NCBI RefSeq assembly: GCF_002236115.1
Contig: NZ_NIWT01000003.1
Location: 434,001 to 498,000 of the forward strand
Direction of reading: 5' to 3'
Length of the DNA stretch: 64,000 bases
Source of the DNA: Pseudomonas jessenii
GTDB lineage: Bacteria > Pseudomonadota > Gammaproteobacteria > Pseudomonadales > Pseudomonadaceae
In this document: positions 8,143 to 16,368 of the stretch, piece by piece
Numbering within the stretch: the stretch's first letter is position 1
How the letters are laid out: each line of letters starts with the position of its first letter
The notes under the pieces: generated by a model
The model's input: the letters and a program-made list of their open reading frames with translations, nothing else
Database searches by the model: none
Told to the model about the DNA's origin: nothing
Position numbers and translations under genes: made by a program

Positions 8143-8171
8143 GATCGCTCCCATGTTGCATGGGAGCGATC
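8143..8171 (-). terminator. perfect 13-bp hairpin after the lysine-rich gene
   Basis: GATCGCTCCCATG and CATGGGAGCGATC are separated by three bases, 13 bp downstream of the stop of the small gene at 8184. The stem is strong but no T-run follows. A terminator or an mRNA-stabilising hairpin is inferred. Confidence 0.45.
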
Positions 8172-8183
8172 AATCAACGCGGA

Positions 8184-8294
8184 TCAGTGACCGAATACGC
8201 CAACTTTTTTGGCCTTCTTGTCCGCGCGCTTTTCAATGGCGGTTTTCACCGGTTTCTTTTTCGCCGATTTCTTTGAATCCATACCTTTGGACAT
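8184..8294 (-). CDS. 36-residue lysine-rich small protein
   Basis: A complete short frame, ATG at 8294 to TGA at 8184, encodes a protein beginning MSKGMDSKKSAKKKPVKTAI and ending KVGVFGH. Thirteen of 36 residues are lysine, so it is highly basic, and it has no membrane segment. A good ribosome binding site (TGGAGTACGCATC) precedes the ATG. A perfect hairpin follows the stop. The composition suggests nucleic-acid or ribosome association, but no function can be claimed. The opposite strand also has an open frame across it, with an AGGAGG, but its translation is unlike any protein. Confidence 0.7.
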   Translation of the reverse strand: MSKGMDSKKSAKKKPVKTAIEKRADKKAKKVGVFGH

Positions 8295-8396
8295 GATGCG
8301 TACTCCACTCATGGGGATGTGAGATCAGGTATACACCTATCCCGGCGCGCGCGTTCTTTTATAATCGCCCGCTTTGCCTACCGACAGTCCAAAACC

Positions 8397-8813
8397 ATGC
8401 CCGAGACCCGATACACCCTGCTCGACGAGCCTTTATGGCCATTGATGAACAAGTTCTACCGCGCTCACCAATCGTCGATGAAAGCCGTGCGCGACGCGCA
8501 GTTGTGGGTAGCCCGACGTGACCAGATAGTTGCCGCGCTGTGTTTGCGTCCGGTGTCCGGCGGGCATTGGCTGACCGGGTTGTTTGTCGATCCGGCCTGT
8601 CGCGAACAAGGGCTTGCCGCCGGGTTGATTGCGGCAGCGGTGAAGGATTGCGAACAGCCGGTGTGGTTGTTCTGTCATCCGGATTTGCGGGGGTTTTATG
8701 AGCGGCGCGGGTTTACTTTCGATCCGCCGATGCCTTACGCGATGGTTGAACGGTTGAGCCGATACGCGCGCAGCAAGCCGATGATTGCTATGGGGTTGGC
8801 GCCAGGCGTTTAA
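8397..8813 (+). CDS. GNAT family N-acetyltransferase
   Basis: This 138-residue protein has the GNAT fold. There is an N-terminal helix region (LWPLMNKFYRAHQ), a central beta strand WLTGLFVDPACREQGLAAGL containing the acetyl-CoA pyrophosphate-binding loop (a variant of R/Q-x-x-G-x-A/G), then LIAAAVKDCEQPVWLFCHPDLRGFYERRGF, the usual alpha-4/beta-6 end. The acceptor substrate is unknown. The ATG at 8397 is chosen over an upstream in-frame start because the extra residues are non-conserved. It is transcribed divergently from the lysine-rich gene, whose start is about 100 bp away. Confidence 0.85.
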   Translation: MPETRYTLLDEPLWPLMNKFYRAHQSSMKAVRDAQLWVARRDQIVAALCLRPVSGGHWLTGLFVDPACREQGLAAGLIAAAVKDCEQPVWLFCHPDLRGFYERRGFTFDPPMPYAMVERLSRYARSKPMIAMGLAPGV

Positions 8814-8839
8814 CTGACTCAAGCCAGTTGGAGATCCAA

Positions 8840-8930
8840 TGTGGGAGCGAGCTTGCTCGCGATGAGGTCCGGTCAGTCAGCATTGTAGGCAACTGATACA
8901 CCGCCATCGCGAGCAAGCTCGCTCCCACAG
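8840..8930. repeat. REP pair, 'tgtgggag' type
   Basis: Arms TGTGGGAGCGAGCTTGCTCG and CGAGCAAGCTCGCTCCCACA with a 47-bp spacer. It sits between two convergent genes, ending 16 bp before the stop of the deformylase gene. Confidence 0.9.
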
Positions 8931-8945
8931 GGGTTTGCAGTGAGT

Positions 8946-9485
8946 CTATTCGTCCGCGTTGGGATCCAGGTCCGGGAACATCACCTCGGTGAAGCCAAAC
9001 TTGCTGAAGTCGGTAATGCGCGACGGGTACAGGCGGCCGATCAGGTGGTCACACTCATGTTGCACCACCCGCGCATGAAACCCCGAGGCAAAACGCACGA
9101 TGGGCTCACCTTTGGGGTCGACGCCTTCGTAGCGAATCTGTTGGTAACGCTGCACCGCGCCACGCAGGCCAGGCACGGACAAACAGCCTTCGAAGCCCTC
9201 TTCCAGGATCGGGCTCAGCGGTGTGATCAACGGGTTGATCAGGATCGTCTGCGGCACGGCCTCGGCATCCGGATAACGCTCGCTGTGCTCGAAACCGAAG
9301 ATCACCAGTTGCAGGTCGACGCCGATCTGCGGAGCAGCCAGGCCAACGCCCCCCACGCTTTCCATGGTCTGGAACATGTCATCGATCAACTGCCACAGCT
9401 CGGGGCTGTCAAACATTTCGGCCGGCACTGGCGGGGCAATGCGCAGCAGGCGCTCATCGCCCATTTTCAGAATTTCACGAATCAT
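8946..9485 (-). CDS. def: peptide deformylase
   Basis: This 179-residue cytosolic metalloenzyme removes the formyl group from the initiator methionine of new proteins. All three family motifs are present: [10 protein letters not shown] (motif 1, about 47-56), [11 protein letters not shown] (motif 2, with the metal-ligand cysteine) and QHECDHLIG (motif 3, HEXXH with the other two ligands). The C-terminus is shorter and more acidic than in E. coli Def. Pseudomonads usually have more than one def gene, and this one is away from fmt, so it is probably the accessory copy. It follows the YihY-family gene after two bases, in the same direction, and is very likely co-transcribed with it. Confidence 0.95.
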   Translation of the reverse strand: MIREILKMGDERLLRIAPPVPAEMFDSPELWQLIDDMFQTMESVGGVGLAAPQIGVDLQLVIFGFEHSERYPDAEAVPQTILINPLITPLSPILEEGFEGCLSVPGLRGAVQRYQQIRYEGVDPKGEPIVRFASGFHARVVQHECDHLIGRLYPSRITDFSKFGFTEVMFPDLDPNADE

Positions 9486-9487
9486 GA

Positions 9488-10447
9488 TCAGGTTTCGTCA
9501 ATGGTCGGTTTCGGTTGTGAATGATCGCGGCCCAGCCCCGACACGTGGTGCTTTTCCTCATGGACGGGACCATGCTCGCCAGCCACTTTTTCGCCAGGGT
9601 CCTTGCCCTCTCGTGACATGTGCTCGATCACGGCATTCATCTCCGCGCCCAGCAGCAGCACCGCGGCGGAAATGTAGAAGTACAGCAACAGCACGATAAT
9701 CGCACCGATACTGCCATACATGGCGTTGTAGTTGGCGAACTCCTTGACGTACAAACCGAAGCCCAGGGACGCGATGATCCATACCACCACCGCCAGCACC
9801 GAGCCTGGGGTGATGAAGCGGAATTCCTGTTTGACGTCGGGCATGACGTAGTAGATCAACGCCACCGCGACCATCAGCAGAATCACGATCACCGGCCAGC
9901 GCGCGATGGTCCAGAGGGTGACGATGAAGTACTCAAGGCCGACTTGCGCAGCGATCCAGCCCATCACCTGCGGTCCGAGCACCATCAGCGCTGCGGCGAT
10001 CAGCAGCATGCCGGCAATGCCGACGGTGTAGATGATCGACAACGGAAAGCGCTTCCACAGCGGGCGCCCTTCAACCACGTCGTAGGCTGCGTTCATCGCG
10101 CTCATCATCAGCCGCACACCGGCGGAGGCGGTATACAGCGCAATCACGATACCCACTGACAGCAGCCCCCCCTTGGACTGCTGAAGCTGGTCGATCACCG
10201 GGTTGACCTGCTCCAGCGCCTGGGGCGGCAATACAAGTTCCGATTGCAGGCGCAGCCAGGAGAAGAAGTCGGGCAGATGCAGGAAGCCGATCAGGGCGAT
10301 CAGAAACAGAATGAACGGAAACAGCGAAAAGAGCATTTGATAGGCCAGCGCCGAGGCATAGGTCGACATCTCGTCGGCGACGAACTCGGTGACCGTGCGC
10401 ATCATCACACGGTGCAGGGGCAAGCCTCTCATGTCCGGGAAAATCAT
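9488..10447 (-). CDS. YihY/BrkB family inner-membrane protein
   Basis: A protein of about 319 residues with the YihY/virulence-factor BrkB signature. An N-terminal region [20 protein letters not shown] leads into the first membrane segment ([17 protein letters not shown]). About six transmembrane helices follow, with [12 protein letters not shown] between the second and third and [20 protein letters not shown] near the end. A hydrophilic, histidine- and glutamate-rich C-terminal tail of about 45 residues closes it. The family was once called ribonuclease BN in error; its transport role is unproven. The start at 10447 is chosen for the TGGAGACGCTA ahead of the ATG. It is the upstream gene of the def operon. 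Confidence 0.88.
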   Translation of the reverse strand: MIFPDMRGLPLHRVMMRTVTEFVADEMSTYASALAYQMLFSLFPFILFLIALIGFLHLPDFFSWLRLQSELVLPPQALEQVNPVIDQLQQSKGGLLSVGIVIALYTASAGVRLMMSAMNAAYDVVEGRPLWKRFPLSIIYTVGIAGMLLIAAALMVLGPQVMGWIAAQVGLEYFIVTLWTIARWPVIVILLMVAVALIYYVMPDVKQEFRFITPGSVLAVVVWIIASLGFGLYVKEFANYNAMYGSIGAIIVLLLYFYISAAVLLLGAEMNAVIEHMSREGKDPGEKVAGEHGPVHEEKHHVSGLGRDHSQPKPTIDET

Positions 10448-10574
10448 TAGCGTCTCCATTCGCCGCATACGGATTTGGGGTGAAGTCGTGGCGACTCAGG
10501 GGCTGTTTTCTTTCATCAAGGTAGCCCAGTTGGCGACTTTGAAACAAATTCGGCGTGCAAGTTCAGGCTGACAC

Positions 10575-10600
10575 AAAAACGGCCATCTGAAGATGGCCGC
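10575..10600 (-). terminator. intrinsic terminator on the minus strand, possible small RNA end
   Basis: The hairpin GGCCATCT-TCAGATGGCC (stem 10580-10599) is followed on the minus strand by TTTTT (10575-10579). On the plus strand it is followed only by a mixed CGTCTTCTTTT. No annotated minus-strand gene ends here: the YihY gene starts 130 bp further on and the gene on the other side is divergent. It may therefore end an unannotated minus-strand transcript from about 10610-10800. Confidence 0.6.
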
Positions 10601-10802
10601 GTCTTCTTTTCATTAAAGACATTTCAATGCAGGAAAGTCGTTACACAAGGTTGACCGGGGGCTTTTGCAGGGAGTTTCATTTATTTTCACCACGACATTT
10701 CATCGTTCAGTGCAGGTTGCGCTTTATGTTTGCGGGCCAACCCTTGAGAATGCGCAACACATTCAGGCCTTGGCGCTGAAGATCCAATCCCGTAGGAACG
10801 TT

Positions 10803-11180
10803 ATGAAACTCGATAAGAAGCAGGCCATTGCCCGCAGAAACCAGGAACTCGGCGGTGCTGTGCTTGGCGTCAACAACTGCCACTTCACCGAATTGAACCG
10901 CAACCGCAATATCTGGTGGTTCGACATCCCGGTATCGCGCCTGGCCGTGGGTCAGTACGAGTGGATTCACCTGCTGATGCACACGCCGGACACCGACGAA
11001 CTGCTGCACCTGAAAGTGCCGACCGTGTTCCTGCGTGAGAAGCTCGAAGGCCTGGTGGTGCGCAATGAAGGCAAGCGCAAGGCGGCATTGAGCCTGGAAC
11101 TGAGCGCCGACAAGGACTCCTTCCTGCAGGACATGCGCCCGGCAGGCACCAACGTCAACTTCGCACCGTTTCGTCAATAA
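10803..11180 (+). CDS. conserved hypothetical protein (125 aa)
   Basis: I do not recognise this family. The protein begins MKLDKKQAIARRNQELGGAV, is soluble, of mixed charge, and contains a tryptophan-rich strand region (NRNIWWFDIPVSRLAVGQYEWIHLLM) followed by a basic stretch and the C-terminal NVNFAPFRQ. There is no signal peptide or membrane segment. The ATG at 10803 is supported by CCGTAGGAACGTT upstream; an earlier in-frame ATG at 10665 would add 46 residues with no matching character. Codon use looks native. A REP pair follows 11 bp after the stop. Confidence 0.7.
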   Translation: MKLDKKQAIARRNQELGGAVLGVNNCHFTELNRNRNIWWFDIPVSRLAVGQYEWIHLLMHTPDTDELLHLKVPTVFLREKLEGLVVRNEGKRKAALSLELSADKDSFLQDMRPAGTNVNFAPFRQ

Positions 11181-11190
11181 CCATCATTCC

Positions 11191-11305
11191 TGTAGGAGCG
11201 AGCCGGCTCCGGGCGGCGTTCCGACGATGGACGTAAACGATAACGCGGGGTGCCTGGATGCCCGCGTTGTCTGTACCTTTTTCGCGAGCATGCTCGCTCC
11301 TACAG
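11191..11305. repeat. REP pair, 'tgtaggag' type, inverted spacer
   Basis: Arms TGTAGGAGCGAGCCGGCTCC (left, altered) and CGAGCATGCTCGCTCCTACA. The spacer holds GACGTAAACGATAACGCGG, the reverse of the usual AACGATAACGTC block, so this copy is inserted the other way round. Confidence 0.85.
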
Positions 11306-11328
11306 AGGATCGGTGTTGCCAGCCGACC

Positions 11329-11362
11329 AACAAAAAGCCCCGCATTTGCGGGGCTTTTTGTT
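11329..11362. terminator. bidirectional intrinsic terminator after fadD1
   Basis: CAAAAAGCCCCGC-ATTT-GCGGGGCTTTTTG forms a 13-bp perfect stem with U-runs in both directions, two bases after the fadD1 stop. Confidence 0.9.
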
Positions 11363-11364
11363 GG

Positions 11365-13065
11365 TTACGCGGTGGCTTTCTTCGCGTTGATCTTCTTCAG
11401 CTCTTCATCGCGCAATTCACGACGCAGGATCTTGCCGACGTTGGTGGTCGGCAGTGCATCGCGAAACTCCACGGAGCGCGGGACCTTGTAGCCGGTGACG
11501 TTGGCGCGCATGTGCTCCATCACCTGCTCCTTGGTCAGGGTCACGCCCGGCTTGGCAACGATGAAAATCTTGATCGCCTCGCCCGACTTTTCGTCCGGCA
11601 CACCGATGGCCGCGCATTGCAGCACGCCCGGCAGAGTGGCCAGCACGTCTTCGAGCTCGTTCGGGTACACGTTGAAACCGGACACCAGGATCATGTCTTT
11701 CTTGCGATCGACAATGCGCATGAAGCCATCGGGCTGGATCAGCGCGATGTCGCCGGTCTTCAACCAGCCTTCGCTGTCGAGGATTTCATCCGTGGCTTCC
11801 TGGCGCTGCCAGTAGCCCTTCATGACCTGCGGCCCCTTCACGCACAGTTCGCCGATTTCGCCCAGCGGCTGCTCGACACCGGCATCATTGATGATTTTGC
11901 ACAGGGTCGACGGTACCGGAATGCCAATGGTGCCGACCTGGATGTGCTGGATCGGGTTCACCGTCGCCACCGGGCTGGTTTCGGTCATGCCGTAGCCTTC
12001 GCAGATGGCGCAACCGGTCACCGCTTTCCAGCGTTCGGCCGCGGCCAGTTGCAGGGCCATGCCCCCCGACAAGGTGACTTTCAGCGCGGAGAAGTCCAGC
12101 TTGCGGAAGCCTTCGTTGTTGCACAGGGCCACGAACAGCGTGTTCAGGCCAACGAAGCCGCTGAACTTCCACTTCGACAGTTCCTTGACCATCGCCGGCA
12201 GATCGCGCGGGTTGCTGATCAGGATGTTGTGGTTGCCCGCCAACATCATCGCCATGCAGTGAAAGGTGAACGCATAGATGTGGTACAGCGGCAGCGGCGT
12301 GATCAGGATCTCGCAACCTTCATTGAGGTTGGAGCCCATCAGCGCCTTGCACTGCAGCATGTTCGCCACCAGGTTGCGGTGGGTCAGCATCGCGCCCTTG
12401 GCCACGCCGGTGGTGCCGCCGGTGTATTGCAGTACAGCGACATCACCACTGGCCGGGTTGGCTTCCGCCACTGGCTGGCCCAGGCCTTTGCTCAGCACGT
12501 CGTTGAACTTGACGGCCTTGGGCAAGTGATAGGCCGGCACCATCTTCTTCACGTACTTGATGACGCTGTTGATCAGCAGACGCTTGAGTGGCGGCAGCAG
12601 GTCGGCGACTTCGGTGACGATCACGTGCTTGACGCCGGTTTTCGGCACCACGGTTTCCGCCAGGTGCGCCATGTTGGCCAGGCAGACCAGGGCCTTGGCA
12701 CCGGAGTCGTTGAATTGGTGTTCCATTTCCCGCGCAGTGTAGAGCGGGTTGGTGTTGACCACGATCAGCCCGGCGCGGATTGCACCGAAGACGGCTACCG
12801 GGTACTGCAACACGTTGGGCAGTTGCACGGCGATTCGATCGCCGGGTTGCAAATCGGTATGCTGTTGCAGGTAAGCGGCAAACGCACCGGACAATTCGTA
12901 CAGTTCACCGTAGGTGAGTGTCTTGCCCAGGTTGCTGAATGCCGGTTTGTTGGCGAAGCGTTGGCAGGATTGCTTCAACACTGCCTGAATATTCGGATAC
13001 TCGTCGGGATTGATGTCGGCAGCAATCCCAGCTGGGTACTTATCCTTCCAAAAGTCTTCGATCAT
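11365..13065 (-). CDS. fadD1: long-chain-fatty-acid--CoA ligase FadD1
   Basis: This 566-residue acyl-CoA synthetase activates long-chain fatty acids with ATP and CoA for beta-oxidation or lipid use. The ANL superfamily motifs are in order: the P-loop YTGGTTGVAKGAMLTH (about residue 213), the acyl/adenylate motif GYGMTETSPVATVNP, the hinge TGDIALIQPDGFMRIVDRKKDMI, and the C-terminal catalytic lysine region NVGKILRREL. Upstream in the same direction lies a close paralog (fadD2), with a terminator-like hairpin and a REP pair between them. The order matches PA3299-PA3300 of P. aeruginosa, which is the basis for numbering the two copies. Both are cytoplasmic or membrane-peripheral. Confidence 0.93.
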   Translation of the reverse strand: MIEDFWKDKYPAGIAADINPDEYPNIQAVLKQSCQRFANKPAFSNLGKTLTYGELYELSGAFAAYLQQHTDLQPGDRIAVQLPNVLQYPVAVFGAIRAGLIVVNTNPLYTAREMEHQFNDSGAKALVCLANMAHLAETVVPKTGVKHVIVTEVADLLPPLKRLLINSVIKYVKKMVPAYHLPKAVKFNDVLSKGLGQPVAEANPASGDVAVLQYTGGTTGVAKGAMLTHRNLVANMLQCKALMGSNLNEGCEILITPLPLYHIYAFTFHCMAMMLAGNHNILISNPRDLPAMVKELSKWKFSGFVGLNTLFVALCNNEGFRKLDFSALKVTLSGGMALQLAAAERWKAVTGCAICEGYGMTETSPVATVNPIQHIQVGTIGIPVPSTLCKIINDAGVEQPLGEIGELCVKGPQVMKGYWQRQEATDEILDSEGWLKTGDIALIQPDGFMRIVDRKKDMILVSGFNVYPNELEDVLATLPGVLQCAAIGVPDEKSGEAIKIFIVAKPGVTLTKEQVMEHMRANVTGYKVPRSVEFRDALPTTNVGKILRRELRDEELKKINAKKATA

Positions 13066-13292
13066 GGAAGCCCACTCCTCAGCAACGCGAATTCAGCACC
13101 GCATTTGATGCGATTATTATTGGTGTTTGGTCATTGGTGAATCTGGCTGATAGAAGGCCGAGAAGTCACAAAGCGCGCCGAGAGTAGCAGCTTTGCCAAG
13201 GGTCGACTAGAGCCAAAAGCGGCCTCTACGGTCACATTCGTGACTCAAGACTAGCGATTGGTCATTTTAGAGCAAAAATTCTATACGCCTCT

Positions 13293-13317
13293 GAAAGCCC
13301 CGAAATCCGGGGCTTTC
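13293..13317 (-). terminator. hairpin downstream of fadD2
   Basis: GAAAGCCCCG-AAATC-CGGGGCTTTC is a 10-bp perfect stem about 130 bp after the fadD2 stop. Only weak U-runs follow it, so termination efficiency is uncertain. Confidence 0.55.
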
Positions 13318-13326
13318 GCTTAAACC

Positions 13327-13427
13327 TGTGGGAGCGAGCTTGCTCGCGAAAAACGTCCGGGCAACGCGATCATTCAGACAGCGCGCGTTATCGTTGACGT
13401 CCATCGCGAGCATGCTCGCTCCTACAG
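13327..13427. repeat. REP pair, mixed arms
   Basis: The left arm is TGTGGGAGCGAGCTTGCTCG and the right arm CGAGCATGCTCGCTCCTACA, a hybrid of the two arm types. The spacer ends GCGTTATCGTTGACGTCCAT as in the 'tgtaggag' group. Confidence 0.9.
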
Positions 13428-13445
13428 GGATCGGCCATTCACCGA

Positions 13446-15134
13446 TCAGGCGATATCACGCAACTCCCGCCGCAGGATCTTGCCCACCGGCGTCATCGGC
13501 AGGGACTCCCGCAGCACGATGTGCTTGGGTACCTTGTACGCCGTGAAGTTCTCCTTGCAGTAAGCCTTCAGCTCGTCAAGGCTGACCCCTGCTTCACGGG
13601 CCACCACGAACAGCTTCACCGCCTCCCCCGACCGCTCGTCGGGCACACCGATGACCGCACAGTTGGCGACATTCGGGTGAGCCATCACGACGTCTTCGAT
13701 TTCGTTCGGGTACACGTTGAAGCCCGAGACAATGATCATGTCCTTCTTGCGGTCAACGATGCGCACGAAACCATCCGGGTCGATCACCGCAATGTCACCG
13801 GACTTGAACCAGCCCTCGGCATCCAGCACCTCGGCCGTGGCATCAGGTTTCTGCCAGTAGCCCTTCATGATCTGCGGGCCCTTGATGCACAGCTCGCCGC
13901 GTTCGCCCAAAGGTTGTTCAACACCGTCATCATTGATGACTTTCAGCGTGGTGCCTGGCACCGGCAGGCCGACCGTGCCGATCCGCGACTGGTCGCCATA
14001 GGGGTTGGTGCAGGCCACCGGCGAAGTTTCGGTCAGGCCGTAACCTTCGGTGATGCGGCAACCGGTCAGTTGTTCCCAACGCTCGGCGGTGGCCTTGACC
14101 AGCGCAGTGCCGCCGGAGTTGGTGAGCTTGAGGCTGGAGAAGTCCAGGGTCTTGAAGTCCGGATGATCCATCAGCGCAACGAACAATGTGTTCAGCCCCA
14201 GCAACGCCGAGAACCGCCAGTTCTTCAGTTCCTTGATGAAGCCGGCGATGTCCCTCGGATTGGTGATCAGCACGTTGTGGTTGCCCGTCACCATCATGCA
14301 CATGCAGTTCGCTGTGAAGGCATAGATGTGGTACAGCGGCAGCGGCGCGATCATCACCTCCTGCCCTTCGCGCAACAACGGTTGCCCGTCGCTGCCGAAC
14401 TGTCCCAGGCAGGCCCGTGCCTGTTGCATGTTCGCCACCAGGTTGCCATGGGTCAGCATCGCGCCCTTGGCCAGGCCCGTGGTGCCGCCGGTGTATTGCA
14501 GCACGGCGATGTCGTCGAGGCCGACTTTCAGTGGCTTGATACCCAGGCCACGGCCCATGCGCAATGCGCTCTTGAAAGAAACGGCCTGGGGCAAGGAATA
14601 GTCCGGGACCATCTTCTTGACCTTGCTCACCACCGTGTTGACCAGCCACCCCTTGGCGGTGGGCATCAGGTCGCCCATCTTCGCTTCGATCAGGTACTGG
14701 ATATCAGTGTCCGGGAGTACTTCCTGGACTTTCTGGCCGAACATGTTCAGGTACACCAGCGCCCGGGCACCTGAGTCCTTGAACTGATGGCGCATTTCCC
14801 GCGCGGTATACAGCGGATTGGTGTTGACCACGATCAACCCGGCGCGCAAGGCCCCGAACACGGCAATCGGGTAATGCAGGACGTTGGGCATCTGCACCGC
14901 GATGCGGTCCCCCGCCACCAGGTCGGTGTGGGCTTGCAGGTAGCCGGCGAAGGCAGCGCTCTGGCGCTCCAGCTCGGCGTAGGTCAGGGTCACGCCCATG
15001 TTGCTGAACGCCGGGCGGTCAGCAAACTTCTTGCAGGAACGCTCGAACACCTCGATCACCGACTTGTAGGCTCCCAGATCGATATCCAGGGGTACACCGG
15101 CCGGGCGTTTGTCATTCCAGAAATCAGGTTGCAT
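13446..15134 (-). CDS. fadD2: long-chain-fatty-acid--CoA ligase FadD2
   Basis: This 562-residue paralog of FadD1 has the same motif set: YTGGTTGLAKGAMLTH, GYGLTETSPVACTNP, SGDIAVIDPDGFVRIVDRKKDMI and PVGKILRREL. It differs mainly in a stretch after the P-loop (ARACLGQFGSDGQPLLREGQ) and lacks the basic C-terminal tail of FadD1. Two copies probably share substrates but respond to different chain lengths or conditions. The start at 15134 (MQPDFWNDKRPAG) is chosen for AAGAGGACAAGAACA upstream and agreement with the paralog (MIEDFWKDKYPAG). A start at 15191 would add 19 unrelated residues. It is divergent from the alpha/beta hydrolase gene. Confidence 0.93.
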   Translation of the reverse strand: MQPDFWNDKRPAGVPLDIDLGAYKSVIEVFERSCKKFADRPAFSNMGVTLTYAELERQSAAFAGYLQAHTDLVAGDRIAVQMPNVLHYPIAVFGALRAGLIVVNTNPLYTAREMRHQFKDSGARALVYLNMFGQKVQEVLPDTDIQYLIEAKMGDLMPTAKGWLVNTVVSKVKKMVPDYSLPQAVSFKSALRMGRGLGIKPLKVGLDDIAVLQYTGGTTGLAKGAMLTHGNLVANMQQARACLGQFGSDGQPLLREGQEVMIAPLPLYHIYAFTANCMCMMVTGNHNVLITNPRDIAGFIKELKNWRFSALLGLNTLFVALMDHPDFKTLDFSSLKLTNSGGTALVKATAERWEQLTGCRITEGYGLTETSPVACTNPYGDQSRIGTVGLPVPGTTLKVINDDGVEQPLGERGELCIKGPQIMKGYWQKPDATAEVLDAEGWFKSGDIAVIDPDGFVRIVDRKKDMIIVSGFNVYPNEIEDVVMAHPNVANCAVIGVPDERSGEAVKLFVVAREAGVSLDELKAYCKENFTAYKVPKHIVLRESLPMTPVGKILRRELRDIA

Positions 15135-15379
15135 TGTTCTTGTCCTCTTTGACCTGAATCTATCCGGGGCCACTTTTCTGTCATTTTTCAAAAAAATGCA
15201 AAAAGCGGAGCTTCACGGACACTAGCAGTTATGACGTAGCAGGCAAATATGCCCACGGCCGTCATTGACCGTATGAATCTTCTTGCCGTGGCGTAGGCTG
15301 ATCAGACGCCCGGCCAAGGATGCGCTATAAACTGCAACGAGCTGTTTGCGACCAGGCAGCCTCATGCAAAGGAACCGCC

Positions 15380-16324
15380 ATGATCCATGACACTTTCTGG
15401 CTGACCACGAGCGACCACAGCCGCCTCTTCGTCAACCAGTGGCTTCCCGACGGCAGCCTCAAGGCAATGATTCTGCTGGCCCACGGCATGGCCGAACACA
15501 GCGGTCGCTATGGCCCCCTTGCGCAAAAGCTCTGTGACCAGGGCTATGGCGTATGCGCGCCGGACCTGCGTGGACATGGCAAAACTGCCGAAAACGGGAC
15601 ACTCGGGCATTTCGCCGATGACGATGGCTGGTGCAAGGTCGTGAGCGACCTGGCCAGCCTCAACCAGCACATCGGCCAGCAGCACCCTGGCGTCCCGATC
15701 GTGCTGCTCGGTCACAGCATGGGCAGTTACATCGCCCAGGCCTATCTGCTGCACCACAGTGCCAGCCTGCACGGGGCAATCCTCAGCGGCTCGAACTTCC
15801 AGCCTGTGGCGCTTTATCGCGCGGCACGGCAAATCGCCCGTCTCGAACGCCTGCGCCAAGGCCGCACAGGACGCAGCGCATTGATCGAATGGCTGTCGTT
15901 CGGCTCGTTCAACAACAAATTCAAACCGGCACGCACACCGTTCGACTGGCTCAGCCGTGATCCGGCGCAGGTCGATCTGTACGTCAACGACCCGCTCTGC
16001 GGTTTCCGTTGCACCAATCAACTGTGGATCGACTTGCTCGGCGGCTTGCAGCAAATCAGCAAAGCGTCCAATCTCGCGCAGATCGACCCGGGCCTGCCGC
16101 TGCTGGTGATTGGCGGCGAATGTGATCCGGTGAGCGAAGGCAAACGTCTCAAGGATCTGGCCGACGCGCTGCGGGCGGCCGGCAGCCAGCACCTGCAACT
16201 GACCGTTTACCCACAGGCGCGGCACGAACTGTTCAACGAGAGCAACCGCGATGAAATCATCGCCGATGTGCTGAACTGGATCGCACAGGCCTTGAGCGCT
16301 CCTCGGCCGCACCGGTCCGAATAG
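15380..16324 (+). CDS. alpha/beta hydrolase, lysophospholipase/monoacylglycerol lipase type
   Basis: This 314-residue enzyme belongs to the serine aminopeptidase S33/monoglyceride-lipase branch. The oxyanion region LLAHGMAEHSGRYG and the strand PDLRGHGKTAEN precede the nucleophile elbow GHSMGS (Ser113). The acid is in GGECDPVSEG and the base histidine in YPQARHELFNE. There is no signal peptide. It would hydrolyse acylglycerols or lysophospholipids and so supply fatty acids to the two ligases encoded divergently 245 bp away. AAAGGAACCGCC precedes the ATG at 15380. The gene order equals PA3301 in P. aeruginosa. The phaJ1-like gene follows after 44 bp and is probably co-transcribed. Confidence 0.88.
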   Translation: MIHDTFWLTTSDHSRLFVNQWLPDGSLKAMILLAHGMAEHSGRYGPLAQKLCDQGYGVCAPDLRGHGKTAENGTLGHFADDDGWCKVVSDLASLNQHIGQQHPGVPIVLLGHSMGSYIAQAYLLHHSASLHGAILSGSNFQPVALYRAARQIARLERLRQGRTGRSALIEWLSFGSFNNKFKPARTPFDWLSRDPAQVDLYVNDPLCGFRCTNQLWIDLLGGLQQISKASNLAQIDPGLPLLVIGGECDPVSEGKRLKDLADALRAAGSQHLQLTVYPQARHELFNESNRDEIIADVLNWIAQALSAPRPHRSE

Positions 16325-16368
16325 ATTTTTTTTGTGAATTTTTTAATTCGTCACAGGAATTGAGACAG

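Larger units (their letters stand above)
13066..13445. other. 380-bp gap between fadD1 and fadD2
   Basis: It holds the fadD1 promoter region (13066-13290), a hairpin (13293-13317) and a REP pair. I see no gene and no clear fatty-acid-regulator operator. Confidence 0.6.

Noticed and set aside
8153..8296. Plus-strand frame with an AGGAGG antisense to the lysine-rich small gene
   Set aside because: Its peptide is tryptophan/proline/serine-rich without order, whereas the minus frame has a consistent biased composition and a ribosome site. The apparent AGGAGG is part of the hairpin region.
11227..13140. A 637-codon open frame on the plus strand over fadD1
   Set aside because: It is antisense to an intact acyl-CoA ligase, its translation is low-complexity (rich in H, Q, V, G, R) and it has no family motif. 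It is a by-product of GC-rich codon use.
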